Assembly (NCBI GenBank): GCA_041487355.1
Contig: JBGPND010000024.1
Span: 1-39,578 of the forward strand
Direction of reading: 5' to 3'
Origin: JAMXLO01 sp041487355
GTDB lineage: Bacteria; Pseudomonadota; Alphaproteobacteria; Acetobacterales; Acetobacteraceae
DNA length: 39,578 nucleotides
This document shows, in pieces, positions 23,475-32,363 of this stretch. Under the pieces are notes generated by a model, which worked only from the letters and a program-made list of their open reading frames with translations, ran no database searches and had not been told where the DNA came from. Each line of letters starts with the position of its first letter. Positions within the stretch are counted from its first letter, which is position 1. The position numbers and the translations under genes were made by a program.

Positions 23475-25268
23475 TCAATCCGGTTCGGCCTGAGGCTGCA
23501 ACGCTAGCGCTGTCGCCGGCGCGGCGCGAGTGCGTTCCCGGACTGGATGGAGGCCGATCTCCTCGGGGATCGCCGCGATCTGTCGTTGCCGCATCCAGCG
23601 TCCGAAGCGCGGATCGGCGGTCAGGACGCAGAGCGGGATCGCCGCCAGCAGGCCGCCGGCGAGCGGCAGCGCCCACAGCGTCGCCAGCCAGCCGGCGGAG
23701 GCGAAGCCGGCGAACACCAGCGCACCGAGCGCCGTCTGCGGCCAGAGCAGGCGGGTCGCCTCGCCCCAGCCCACGCCGCGCTCGACCCGGTTTTGTGGCG
23801 TCCAGCCGGCACGCACGCCCAACGCCAGACGCAGCATGGCATCGGTCTTCGCCACCGCCGAAACGGCGTCCAGCAGCAGGGTGAAGCCGATCTCGGCTGC
23901 TACCCCGACGGCAAACCGGGCGAACCCGCCGTAGCGTGCCCGCTTGTCCGGCGAGAGCGCCACCTCGACATAGCCCAGCAGCTTCGGCGCATAGAGCGCT
24001 CCGAACCAGGCGACCGTCAGCGCGAGTGCCGGGGCTGCGGGAAACGGCGATACGTCATCGGTCGCGGCCGCCGTCGCTGCGGCGAGCAGGAACAGCAGGT
24101 AGAGCGGTGTCCCGGCGAACAACAGGATCGCCTGCACGAGCTGCCATCGCCCCATCGGACGCAGGCCCGGCAGGCGCAGCAGGTGGCGGTATTGCAGGTT
24201 GCCCGCAAGCCAGCGCAGTTCGCGGCGGAGGAATTCCGGCAGCGCCGGCGGGTTCGCCTCCCACGATCCGTCCTCGTCCGGCAGCACGCGCACGCCCCAG
24301 CCGGCGCCGCGCAGCACCGCCGCCTCGATCTGATCGTGCGACAGGATGTGGCGGCCGCCCGGCAGCAGCGGCAGCCGGCAATGTTTCCGAAATGGCTCGA
24401 TGCGGACAACGGCGTTGTGCCCCCAGTACGGGCCCTCGTCGCCCTGCCACCAGGCCTGTCCGATCGCCCAGGTCCGCATCCCGGCCCGCATGCCGAACTG
24501 GAACAGTCGCGGGAAGGCGGACTGGGCCGGCAGCCCCACCGTCAGGTGCTGCGCGATCGCCAGCCTGGGGTCGGCCTGCATGGCCCGCACCAGCCGCAGC
24601 ACCGCATTGGCCGACATCTCGGAATCGGCGTCGAGCGTCAGCACCAGTTCAAACCCGTCGGCATAGTGATCGAGGAAATCCATGATGTTGCCGGCCTTGA
24701 AGCCAGTGTTGGCGGCCCGCCTTCGGTAGCGGATGCGCGGAGGATCGCGATCTTCGGCGCGGAACGCCGCCACCGCCTGCTCCTCGGCTGCCGCCGCCTG
24801 CCGGTCCAGAGTGTCGGACAGAATGAACATCCCGAAAGCATCTTCCGGTCCGGCCTGGTCCAGATCATTCAACAGGCGCCGCAGCGGCGGCAGCACTCGC
24901 CGCATGTCCTCGTTGCGGACCGTCACCGCGATCGCCGTACGCGGGAGCCCCAACCCAACCCTCCCCCGCTTCGCGGGAGAGGGGGCGCTGGACTCCCTCT
25001 CCCGCGAAGCGGGGGAGGGTTGGGGTGGGGGTTTCGCCATCGGCACCACCGCCCACACCGGATCGCGGCAGCAGATCAGGATCAGGAAGCCGATCAGCCC
25101 ATTGGCAAGGCAGAGGCCGGTCCAGGGCGCGGTGCCGACGAAGGCCGCGAGCATCACCAGCTTTGGCAGCGTCCAGCCGCCAGGTGCCAGAACCTGCCGC
25201 AGCAGCAGGCCCAGGCCGATGGCGACCAGCAGGACGATAAGCACGACAAGAGCGCGGCGGACCGCCAT
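23475..25268 (-). CDS. opgH: Osmoregulated periplasmic glucan glucosyltransferase OpgH
   Basis: 597 residues from ATG 25268. Inner-membrane GT2 enzyme that makes the beta-glucan backbone and extrudes it. Two N-terminal helices, then the catalytic domain: AVTVRNED, LTLDADSEM with Asp213 and Asp215 (DxD), SHDQIEAAVLRGAGW and the RELRWLAGN (R/QxxRW-like) motif, then several C-terminal helices. Residues 80-107, between helix two and the catalytic domain, are encoded entirely by a palindromic repeat. No opgG is adjacent. Shorter than E. coli MdoH (847), as in other alphaproteobacteria. Confidence 0.9.
   Translation of the reverse strand: MAVRRALVVLIVLLVAIGLGLLLRQVLAPGGWTLPKLVMLAAFVGTAPWTGLCLANGLIGFLILICCRDPVWAVVPMAKPPPQPSPASRERESSAPSPAKRGRVGLGLPRTAIAVTVRNEDMRRVLPPLRRLLNDLDQAGPEDAFGMFILSDTLDRQAAAAEEQAVAAFRAEDRDPPRIRYRRRAANTGFKAGNIMDFLDHYADGFELVLTLDADSEMSANAVLRLVRAMQADPRLAIAQHLTVGLPAQSAFPRLFQFGMRAGMRTWAIGQAWWQGDEGPYWGHNAVVRIEPFRKHCRLPLLPGGRHILSHDQIEAAVLRGAGWGVRVLPDEDGSWEANPPALPEFLRRELRWLAGNLQYRHLLRLPGLRPMGRWQLVQAILLFAGTPLYLLFLLAAATAAATDDVSPFPAAPALALTVAWFGALYAPKLLGYVEVALSPDKRARYGGFARFAVGVAAEIGFTLLLDAVSAVAKTDAMLRLALGVRAGWTPQNRVERGVGWGEATRLLWPQTALGALVFAGFASAGWLATLWALPLAGGLLAAIPLCVLTADPRFGRWMRQRQIAAIPEEIGLHPVRERTRAAPATALALQPQAEPD
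24948..25031. repeat. 84-bp palindrome inserted in frame in opgH
   Basis: Arms CCCTCCCCCGCTTCGCGGGA and its complement, in the family also found at 27517-27613. Its 84 bp are 28 codons, covering OpgH residues 80-107 (PPPQPSPASRERESS, then APSPAKRGRVGLG) with no stop and no frame change. Confidence 0.92.
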
Positions 25269-25323
25269 AAGGGACCGTTCCAGGGAGTACGGGTGCGGGG
25301 TGCAGATAGAGTCGCCCGCGGAT

Positions 25324-26466
25324 TTGTCATCACCATGGCGGGACAGGGGCGGCACTTCCAGGGCCGCCCCCGTTCCGCTGGTCGCCGCCGTCCTGCCCCC
25401 ACGCGAGGGATTCGGCCCCGGACGGACCGGCGCGATAGGGCTGATCGCGCACCGCCTAACCGCCACGCCCGGTTTCCGCACGATATTGATCGGCGGGCAG
25501 CAGGCCGGGCCGACGTATGCCGACACCGAGTTCCACACCGCCAGCCCACCGTTCTGGCTGCCGGGCAACATCAACACCCGCTATGCCGCCGGCGCCGCCA
25601 GGCTGCTGCGTCGCCTGCAGCCTGCGCTGATCGAGGTGCACAACCGCCCGGAGGTGGCGCTCGCGCTGGCTCGGCGCCTGCCCACCACGCGGATCAGCCT
25701 GTTCCTGCACAACGACCCCCAGAGCATGCGGTCCGCACGCACGCCAGCCGAGCGGCAGACCCTCCTGTCGCGCCTGGCCGGGGTCGTCACTGTCTCCGAC
25801 TATCTGCGGCGCCGGCTGCTCGAAGGCGTCGACTCGCCGCGCACGATGCCGGTCGTGCTGCCGAACTGCATCGACCTGTCTGGCCTGCCGCCACCCCGGC
25901 AGCGCGAGCGGGTGATCCTGTTCGTCGGCCGGGTGGTGCCGGAGAAGGCGCCGGACGCCTTCGTCGCCGCCTGCGGCATCGCCTTGCCGCAGCTTCCCGG
26001 CTGGCGCGCGGAGATCATCGGTGCGGACCGGTTCCGCGCCGACAGCCCGGACACGCGCTTCGTGCGTGGCGTGCGTGATGCCGCCGAGGCCGCCGGCGTC
26101 ACGTTGCTCGGCTATCGCGACCACCCCGACGTGCTCGCCGCACTGGCGGGTGCGGCCATCGTGGTCGTGCCGAGCCGCTGGCAGGAGCCGTTCGGCCTCG
26201 CCGCACTCGAGGCGATGGCGAGCGGCGCGGCCCTGATCTGCTCGGCTCGCGGCGGACTGCCGGAGGTGGCGGGTGATGCCGCGCTCTATACCGATCCGGA
26301 CGATACGCAGGCGATGGCTGCTGCGATGGTGTCGCTGGCACAGGACGAGGCGCGCCGCGAGGCGCTGGCCGAGGCCGGCCGTACCCGCGCCCAGCAATTT
26401 GATGTGCGGCATGCCGCGGCGCGCCTGTCCGCCCTACGCCGCGAGATCCTGGCGGCTGGTGGCTGA
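25324..26466 (+). CDS. GT4 family glycosyltransferase
   Basis: About 380 residues. GT-B fold: AVLPPREGFGPGRTGAIGLI at the N-domain, an acceptor-side LFLHNDPQSMR, TVSDYLRRRLLEG, a donor-side VILFVGRVVPEKAPDAFV, and the GT4 signature PSRWQEPFGLAALEAMASGA with E-x7-E. It transfers a sugar, probably to a polysaccharide or lipid. The start is not clear: TTG 25324 or GTG 25300 are in frame, the nearby ATG 25334 is not. Divergent from opgH. Confidence 0.85.
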   Translation: MSSPWRDRGGTSRAAPVPLVAAVLPPREGFGPGRTGAIGLIAHRLTATPGFRTILIGGQQAGPTYADTEFHTASPPFWLPGNINTRYAAGAARLLRRLQPALIEVHNRPEVALALARRLPTTRISLFLHNDPQSMRSARTPAERQTLLSRLAGVVTVSDYLRRRLLEGVDSPRTMPVVLPNCIDLSGLPPPRQRERVILFVGRVVPEKAPDAFVAACGIALPQLPGWRAEIIGADRFRADSPDTRFVRGVRDAAEAAGVTLLGYRDHPDVLAALAGAAIVVVPSRWQEPFGLAALEAMASGAALICSARGGLPEVAGDAALYTDPDDTQAMAAAMVSLAQDEARREALAEAGRTRAQQFDVRHAAARLSALRREILAAGG

Positions 26467-26518
26467 ACGCGCCATGCCATCCTATATTCCGCCAGAACAT
26501 GAAACTGGAGTTGGCGTG

Positions 26519-27496
26519 ATGGCGAATGCGGAAAGCGAGGCGCTGGTGCCGGTGACGGTGCTCACCGGTTATCTCGGCGCCGGCAAGACGACGTTGCTGA
26601 ACCGCATCCTCACCGAGCAGCACGGCCGCAAATACGCGGTGGTGATCAACGAGTTCGGTGAGCTGGGCGTCGACAACGACCTCGTCGTGGACACCGACGA
26701 GGAAGTGTTCGAGATGAACAACGGCTGCATCTGCTGCACGGTGCGAGGCGACCTGATCCGCATCGTCGGCGGGCTGATGAAGCGGCGCGGCAAGCTCGAC
26801 GGCATCATCATCGAGACCACCGGCCTGGCGAACCCGGCACCGGTGGCGCAGACCTTCTTCGTCGACGAGGGCGTGCGGTCCAAGGCCCGGCTGGATGCCA
26901 TCGTCACCGTGGTGGACGCCAAGCACCTGCCGCAGCGCCTGGAGGACAGTCACGAGGCGGCCGACCAGATCGCGTTCGCCGACGTCATCGTGCTGAACAA
27001 GACCGATCTGGTTACGCCCGAGGAACTGGAGGAGGTCGAGGCGAAGATCCGCGCGATCAACCGCTTCGCCACCATCCATCGCACCGAGCGCGCCGCGCTG
27101 CCGATCGAGCAGGTGCTGAATCGCGGCGCCTTCGACCTCAACCGCGTGCTGCAGATCGCGCCCGATTTTCTCACCGATGACGCGCATGAGCACAATGACG
27201 AGGTGACATCGGTCGGCTTCGAGGTGGAGAAGCCGATCGACCCGGAGAAATTCAACGCCTGGATCGGCGCACTGCTGCAGGAACAGGGGCCCGATCTGCT
27301 GCGCACGAAGGGCATCCTGTCCTACGCGAACGACGATCGCCGCTTTGCCTTCCAGGCGGTGCACATGATCGCCGACGGCGATTTCATCGGCCCGTGGAAG
27401 GAAGCGGAGCCTCGCGTGAGCCGCATCGTGTTCATCGGGCGCAACCTCAACCGCCCGCGGCTGCGGCGTGGGTTCGAGGGCTGTGTAGTTGATTGA
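26519..27496 (+). CDS. COG0523 (CobW-like) metal-trafficking GTPase
   Basis: 325 residues, ATG 26519 with GGAG 8 bp upstream. Walker A GYLGAGKTT (17-25), the metal-binding CxCC motif GCICCTVRGDL (Cys70, Cys72, Cys73), NKTD (160-163), and a histidine-bearing DDAHEHNDE in the linker before the CobW C-terminal domain. COG0523 proteins act as GTP-driven zinc (or other metal) chaperones. The WD40 gene follows after a repeat-filled 126-bp gap. Confidence 0.9.
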   Translation: MANAESEALVPVTVLTGYLGAGKTTLLNRILTEQHGRKYAVVINEFGELGVDNDLVVDTDEEVFEMNNGCICCTVRGDLIRIVGGLMKRRGKLDGIIIETTGLANPAPVAQTFFVDEGVRSKARLDAIVTVVDAKHLPQRLEDSHEAADQIAFADVIVLNKTDLVTPEELEEVEAKIRAINRFATIHRTERAALPIEQVLNRGAFDLNRVLQIAPDFLTDDAHEHNDEVTSVGFEVEKPIDPEKFNAWIGALLQEQGPDLLRTKGILSYANDDRRFAFQAVHMIADGDFIGPWKEAEPRVSRIVFIGRNLNRPRLRRGFEGCVVD

Positions 27497-27516
27497 TCAG
27501 ATGAGTCTCACAGCCA

Positions 27517-27613
27517 CCCCCACCCCAACCCTCCCCCGCTTCGCGGGAGAGGGGGCGATGTCCCATCCTCCGCGCCCCCTCTCCCGCGAAGCGGGGGAGG
27601 GTTGGGGTGGGGG
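27517..27613. repeat. 97-bp palindrome, CCCTCCCCCGCTTCGCGGGA family
   Basis: Starts CCCCCACCCCAACCCTCCCC and ends in the complementary GGGGAGGGTTGGGGTGGGGG. It fills the cobW-like/WD40 gap and ends 9 bp before the WD40 ATG, so the repeat itself provides the ribosome-binding region. Confidence 0.92.
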
Positions 27614-27622
27614 CGCCGCGCC

Positions 27623-28669
27623 ATGAGCGAAACCGTCGCCCAGTTCCTGCTGGGAACTCGCGGAGTTCATCACGACCTCGATGCGTTCGTCGTCGCCGCA
27701 CGCTTCGATCGCACCGGCGGCACGGTGGCGTTCGCGCTGGGCGACGGCTCCGTGCATCTGGTCGCCATCGCCGACCAAGAGAACTGTCGGAAGATCGAGG
27801 TGCACGACGGCGCGGCACTCGCGCTCGCTCCGGATGCCGTACCCAGTGGCTTCATTTCCGGCGGCGACGACGGGAAATTCCGTCGCATCGGCGGCGACGG
27901 CGCGGTTTGCGACATCGCCGACTTCGGCACGAAATGGGTCGAACATGTCGCGAGCCATCCCGGCGACAAGGGCAAGGGCCTGGTCGCCTGCGCCGTCGGC
28001 AAGTTCATCCATCTGTTCGACCAGGCGGGACAGAAGCTGAAGGAGTTCGCACATCCTTCCGCGGTCACCGGGCTCGCGTTCGACGCCAAGGGGAAACGCG
28101 TGGCCGCCTCCCATTACAATGGCGCGACCCTGTGGTTCGTGGCGGCGAAGACCGACAGCCCGCGCAAGCTCGAGTGGAAGGGCAGCCATACCGCGTTGGC
28201 CATTCATCCGGACGGCGATGCGGTGGTGACGGCGATGCAGGAGAATGCGCTGCATGGCTGGCGACTGTCCGACGGCCAGCACATGCGCATGAGCGGCTAT
28301 TCCGCCAAGACGCAGACGCTGTCGTTCACCCGCAACGGCAAGTGGCTGGCGACCAGCGGCGCCGACGCGATGGTGCTGTGGCCGTTCTTCGGCGGCGGGC
28401 CGATGGGCAAGGCGCCGATCGAACTCGCCGGCGGCGACGGTATCATCTGCACCCAGGTCGCGAGCCACCCGCAGCAGGAGATGGTGGCGGGCGGCTTCGC
28501 CGACGGGCTGGTGGTGCTGGCGGACATCAACACGTCGCGCATCCTGCCAGTGGCGCCGCCGGAACACGGTGCGGTTTCCGCGCTTGCCTGGAGCCCGGAC
28601 GGCAGCCAGCTCGCGTTCGGCACGGAGAAGGGTTTCGCAGCGATCATCGATCTGTCGAAGCGCGAGTAG
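27623..28669 (+). CDS. WD40-repeat protein next to the COG0523 GTPase
   Basis: 348 residues with no signal peptide. Six or seven WD40-like blades, for example VTGLAFDAKGKRVAASHYNG, LSFTRNGKWLATSGADAMVLW and VSALAWSPDGSQLAFGT, so a cytoplasmic beta-propeller. Its place behind a metal-chaperone GTPase on the same strand suggests a shared role in zinc handling; I believe the pairing recurs in alphaproteobacteria but could not check. The ribosome site is G-rich and lies in the repeat. Confidence 0.85.
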   Translation: MSETVAQFLLGTRGVHHDLDAFVVAARFDRTGGTVAFALGDGSVHLVAIADQENCRKIEVHDGAALALAPDAVPSGFISGGDDGKFRRIGGDGAVCDIADFGTKWVEHVASHPGDKGKGLVACAVGKFIHLFDQAGQKLKEFAHPSAVTGLAFDAKGKRVAASHYNGATLWFVAAKTDSPRKLEWKGSHTALAIHPDGDAVVTAMQENALHGWRLSDGQHMRMSGYSAKTQTLSFTRNGKWLATSGADAMVLWPFFGGGPMGKAPIELAGGDGIICTQVASHPQQEMVAGGFADGLVVLADINTSRILPVAPPEHGAVSALAWSPDGSQLAFGTEKGFAAIIDLSKRE

Positions 28670-28719
28670 CGAACCGCGCCACAGCCGGTATAATCGGCGC
28701 GAACGGGGGGATACGAACC

Positions 28720-29937
28720 ATGAAACGACGCAGTCTGCTCGCTGGCGCTGCCGCGACGCTTGCCGCAACACCGCTGGCGCGTCCGCACGCGCAGAAACCG
28801 GTGACGATCCGCTGGTGGTACCACTTCGACGATCCGAAGGCGACGCCGGACGAGCTGGTCGCCGCATTCGAGAAGGATAATCCCGGGATCAAGGTCGAGC
28901 CCGAGAACATCCCGTGGGGCGGCGGCGGTGACTACGACAACCGGATGTACACCTCGATCATCGCTGGCAACGGTCCCGACACGGCGATGGTGAAGTTCAA
29001 CAACCTGGCGCGTCTGATGGAGATGGACGCGCTGTCGCCGCTCGACAAATGGATCGATGCCTGGCCGGGCAAGAGCGACATCTCCGATGATCTGTGGCGG
29101 CTGCACACCGCGCCCGACGGCAAGCGCTACTACATGCCGCTGCAATACGTCGTGCTGTATATCTACGTGCGGCTCGATCTGCTGGCGAAGCAGAACCTGA
29201 AGCCGCCGACGAACTTCGACGAGTTCCTGACCGCGGCGAAGGCGCTGACCGGCGGCGAGCAATGGGGCTTCGGCATGCGCGGCGGCTCCGGCGGGCACGA
29301 TTCGTGGATGCCGTTCGCATTCGGCACCGGAGCCAAGCCGGTGAAGGGCGGATTCCTCTCGCAGGCGGCCTTGGCGCAGAACCGCTACTTCATCGACCTG
29401 CACCGCGTGCACAAGGTCACCCCGCCCTCGGCGCCCACCGATAGCTTCCTGCAGATCGTCAACAACATGAAGGCGGGCCGTACGGCGATGACGGTGCACC
29501 ATATCAGCACCGCCAACGACATGGCCGCGACATTCGGCGACGCGATCACCGCGGTGCCGGTGCCGCGCGGCCCGAACGGCACGGGCTGGGCGACGTTCGG
29601 CGACGGCTCCACCTGCGTGTTTAGTGCGAGCAAGAACCCGGAAGCGGCGTGGCGGTGGATCTCCTGGCTGTCCACCGGGCCGAACAACGTGCTGTACAAC
29701 AAGGCGGCGGGGCAGATGACCGTCACCACATCCGGCGCCGCCAACTGGACGCTGCATCCGAAGCGCTTCGTCGATGCCACCGTGCAGTCGCTGCCGATGG
29801 CGAGTGTGCTGCCGAACCTGCCACAGACCGCCGACTTCACCCGCGTGGTGTGGCCGCAGAACACCCAGAAGGCGCTGCTCGGGCAGATCCAGCCGGATGA
29901 TATGATGCAGGCGTTCGAGAAGCTGTTCTTCGGTTGA
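28720..29937 (+). CDS. Sugar ABC transporter substrate-binding protein (family 1)
   Basis: 405 residues, ATG 28720 after GGGGGG. Signal MKRRSLLAGAAATLAATPLA carries a twin-arginine-like RR. SBP_bac_1 features: TIRWWYHFDDP, FEKDNPGIKVEPENIPW, GNGPDTAMVKFNNLARL, and AAWRWISWLSTGPNN near the C-terminus. It captures a sugar or polyol for the two permeases that follow. Its TGA overlaps the TTG start of the first permease. Confidence 0.92.
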   Translation: MKRRSLLAGAAATLAATPLARPHAQKPVTIRWWYHFDDPKATPDELVAAFEKDNPGIKVEPENIPWGGGGDYDNRMYTSIIAGNGPDTAMVKFNNLARLMEMDALSPLDKWIDAWPGKSDISDDLWRLHTAPDGKRYYMPLQYVVLYIYVRLDLLAKQNLKPPTNFDEFLTAAKALTGGEQWGFGMRGGSGGHDSWMPFAFGTGAKPVKGGFLSQAALAQNRYFIDLHRVHKVTPPSAPTDSFLQIVNNMKAGRTAMTVHHISTANDMAATFGDAITAVPVPRGPNGTGWATFGDGSTCVFSASKNPEAAWRWISWLSTGPNNVLYNKAAGQMTVTTSGAANWTLHPKRFVDATVQSLPMASVLPNLPQTADFTRVVWPQNTQKALLGQIQPDDMMQAFEKLFFG

Positions 29938-30908
29938 CGACGGCGTTGGAGGCCCCCCTCCCCCCAGCCCCCTCCCGCAAGGGGAGGGGGAGTAGTTCAG
30001 CGCTCCCCCTCCCCTCGCGGGAGGGGGCTGGGGGGAGGCGGCGTCTGCGCCGCGCCGCAACACCGTGGCTGATGCTGGCGCCGGCGCTGGCGGCGGCGGC
30101 AATCCTGGTGCTGTTGCCGGTGCTCGACACGCTGTGGCTCTCGCTGCACGACGTGGTGCTGTTCCGGCCACGCTCACGCCCGTTCATCGGCTTGGTGAAC
30201 TATACGCGCGCGCTGACCGATCCGGTGTTCTGGGAGAGCCTGAGCAACTCGCTGGTCTGGGTGGTCTGTGCCGTCTCGCTGCAGTTCACCCTCGGCTTCG
30301 CCACCGCGCTGCTGCTGAACCGCAGCTTCGCCTGGCGCGGCATCGCCCGCGCGCTCGTCGTGGTGCCGTGGGCGCTGCCGTCGGTGATCATCGGCCTGAT
30401 CTGGACATGGATGCTCGATTTCAACCTCGGCGTGCTGAACAACATCGGCGTGCGGCTGGGCATTCTCTCGCAATCCGTGCCGTGGCTGGCGCAGTCCAGC
30501 ACCGCAATGGCCGGCGTCATCCTCGCAGTGATGTGGCAGGGGTTTCCGTTCTTCGCCGTGACCTTGCTCGCCGGGCTGCAGGCGATACCGGCCGAACTCT
30601 ACGAGGCCGCGTCGATCGACGGCGCCGGCGCATGGGGGAGGTTCCGCCACATCACGCTGCCGGGCCTCGCCGGCGTGATCGCCACGGCGCTGCTGTTGCG
30701 CATGATCTGGGTGGCGAACTCGCTCGATCTGATCCTGGTGATGACCGGCGGCGGACCGGGCACGGCGACGCAGACTCTGCCGCTGCACGCGTTTCTCACC
30801 GCCTGGTCGGGCGGCAACTACGGCCAGGGCTCCGCGCTCGCCGTGCTGCTGACGCTGCTACTGCTCGGCGTCGTAGTGACCTATGTCTGGCGGAGCCGCG
30901 AAGCATGA
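29934..30908 (+). CDS. Sugar ABC transporter permease (MalF/UgpA type)
   Basis: 324 residues from TTG 29934, coupled to the binding protein stop (TTGA). Six helices; EAA loop EAASIDGAGAWGRFRHITLPG. Residues about 8-35 are encoded by a palindromic repeat and read as a proline/arginine/glycine-rich cytoplasmic tail before TM1. An in-frame ATG at 30072 would remove the tail but also begins inside the usual TPWLMLAPAL start of TM1, so the TTG start is preferred. Confidence 0.88.
   Translation: MTTALEAPLPPAPSRKGRGSSSALPLPSREGAGGRRRLRRAATPWLMLAPALAAAAILVLLPVLDTLWLSLHDVVLFRPRSRPFIGLVNYTRALTDPVFWESLSNSLVWVVCAVSLQFTLGFATALLLNRSFAWRGIARALVVVPWALPSVIIGLIWTWMLDFNLGVLNNIGVRLGILSQSVPWLAQSSTAMAGVILAVMWQGFPFFAVTLLAGLQAIPAELYEAASIDGAGAWGRFRHITLPGLAGVIATALLLRMIWVANSLDLILVMTGGGPGTATQTLPLHAFLTAWSGGNYGQGSALAVLLTLLLLGVVVTYVWRSREA
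29953..30038. repeat. Palindrome inside the permease N-terminus
   Basis: CCCCCCTCCCCCCAGCCCCC...GCAAGGGGAGGGGG and an inverted arm ending GGGGGCTGGGGGGAGG. It is related in design to the CCCTCCCCCGCTTCGCGGGA family but a different subtype. It is read through in frame by the permease. Confidence 0.9.
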
Positions 30909-31729
30909 AGCGGCTGAAACGCCTGCTCGGCACCGAGCTGCCCGTGGTGCTCATCCTCGGCTTCGCGCTGCTGCCGTGGGTCTGGATGATGCTGTCGTCG
31001 ATCCGGCCGGACGCGGAACTCACACATTCGCCCATCGCGCTGTGGCCGCACCAGCTCACGCTGATCCATCATATCGAGCTGCTGAAGCGCACCAACTTTG
31101 TCTACAATCTGCGCGACAGCCTGATCGTGGCGTGCGGCGCCGTGGCGCTGGGTCTGACGCTGGCGCTGCCGGCCGCCTATGCATTCTCGCGGTTTCGTTT
31201 CCGCGGCCGCCAGATGCTGCGCACACAGTTCCTGGTGATCAACATGTTCCCCGTGGTGATGCTGATCCTGCCGCTGTTTGTGCTGATGCGCGATCTTGGC
31301 CTGCTGGACACGTATTTCGCGCTGATCGCCGGCCACGCCACCTTCACCCTGCCGTTCGCGATCTGGCTGCTGACCAGCTACGTCGACGGCATACCGCCCG
31401 AGCTGGACCAGGCGGCGATGATCGACGGCGCGACACGGCTGCAGGCGATGCTGCTGGTGGTGCTGCCGCTCGCCATGCCGGGCGTGGTTGCGGTCGGCAT
31501 CTACCTGTTCATCACCTCGTGGAACGAATACCTTTTCGCGCTGATGATGACCGGCCGCAACGTGCGCACCGTGACGGTGGCGCTGCAACTGTTCATCGGC
31601 GAAAACCAGATCCAGTGGGGCCTGCTGATGGCCGGCGGCACACTGGTCGCGCTTCCCGCCACCATCCTGTTCCTGTTCGCACAGCGGCGCCTGGTCGGCG
31701 GACTGACCGGAGGTGCGGTGAAGGGTTGA
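30905..31729 (+). CDS. Sugar ABC transporter permease (MalG/UgpE type)
   Basis: 274 residues, ATG 30905 overlapping the previous stop (ATGA). Six helices; EAA loop QAAMIDGATRLQAMLLVVLPLAMPG, then TSWNEYLFALMM, typical of MalG-type subunits. The matching MsmK/UgpC ATPase is not in the window: a REP pair and transposase follow directly, so the ATPase must be supplied from elsewhere. Confidence 0.93.
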   Translation: MKRLKRLLGTELPVVLILGFALLPWVWMMLSSIRPDAELTHSPIALWPHQLTLIHHIELLKRTNFVYNLRDSLIVACGAVALGLTLALPAAYAFSRFRFRGRQMLRTQFLVINMFPVVMLILPLFVLMRDLGLLDTYFALIAGHATFTLPFAIWLLTSYVDGIPPELDQAAMIDGATRLQAMLLVVLPLAMPGVVAVGIYLFITSWNEYLFALMMTGRNVRTVTVALQLFIGENQIQWGLLMAGGTLVALPATILFLFAQRRLVGGLTGGAVKG

Positions 31730-31736
31730 GGCGATT

Positions 31737-31821
31737 GATGGGTATCGCTGCGCTCAACCCATCCTACGGACTACATCCGTGGCTACATTCGTAGCATGGG
31801 TTGAGCGCAGCGATACCCATC
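31737..31821. repeat. REP pair at the 3' side of the REP transposase
   Basis: GATGGGTATCGCTGCGCTCA... and the inverted arm ending GCGATACCCATC. The RAYT stop codon (31820-31822) overlaps its last bases. Confidence 0.93.
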
Positions 31822-32353
31822 ATCTCTCACCGAAACCGTCCTCATCATCCTGGGCGTCGCTCGCCCAATCCTTCGGGTGAATGCCAAGCCGCACCATTCT
31901 GTGGAACGACGAGTACGGCCAGTCCTGCGCACGCGCCACATGGCCGTGTTTGACCGGATTGAAGTGAATGTAATCGATATGGCGTGCGAAGTCGTCGGCG
32001 TCGCGCAGCGTATGTTCCCAATAGCGCCGCTGCCAGATGCCTCGCTCGCCTTTGCTTGCGCGGCTTGCCGAAATGCGCTCGCCGCGTGGCAAGGCGCGCG
32101 AGAACGCCGTCTTGATCAGCCGCCAGCGCACGGCGAAATCCGAGTCCCCTTCCGACAAGATCCAAACCGCATGGAGGTGATCGGGCAGCACCACGGTCGC
32201 TGCGACCCGGAGCGGATACCGGACCCGCGCATAGCGGAACGCGCTACGCAGCAATTCGATGTGGTCCGTGAGCAACCGCAATCGGCGGTCGAGTAGATTG
32301 ACCGTGAAGAAGTAGCTGCCGCCGGCGACGAAGCTGCGCCGATAGGTCGTCAT
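31820..32353 (-). CDS. REP-associated tyrosine transposase (RAYT)
   Basis: 177 residues from ATG 32353. Y1/IS200-like single-strand transposase domain: RRSFVAGGSYFFTVNLLDR, the paired-histidine motif PDHLHAVW (His59, His61) and catalytic Tyr128 in HIDYIHFNPVKHG, then PYSSFHRMV. RAYTs cut and join REP sequences and are domesticated, not found in high copy. It is enclosed by REPs of its own family (31737-31821 and 32364-32394), with further copies at 14492 and 34724. Confidence 0.93.
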   Translation of the reverse strand: MTTYRRSFVAGGSYFFTVNLLDRRLRLLTDHIELLRSAFRYARVRYPLRVAATVVLPDHLHAVWILSEGDSDFAVRWRLIKTAFSRALPRGERISASRASKGERGIWQRRYWEHTLRDADDFARHIDYIHFNPVKHGHVARAQDWPYSSFHRMVRLGIHPKDWASDAQDDEDGFGER

Positions 32354-32363
32354 CGACCGCGGT

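Noticed and set aside
23547..26078. Long plus-strand open frame across opgH
   Set aside because: A shadow of the minus-strand gene with low-complexity, Arg/Gln-rich composition.
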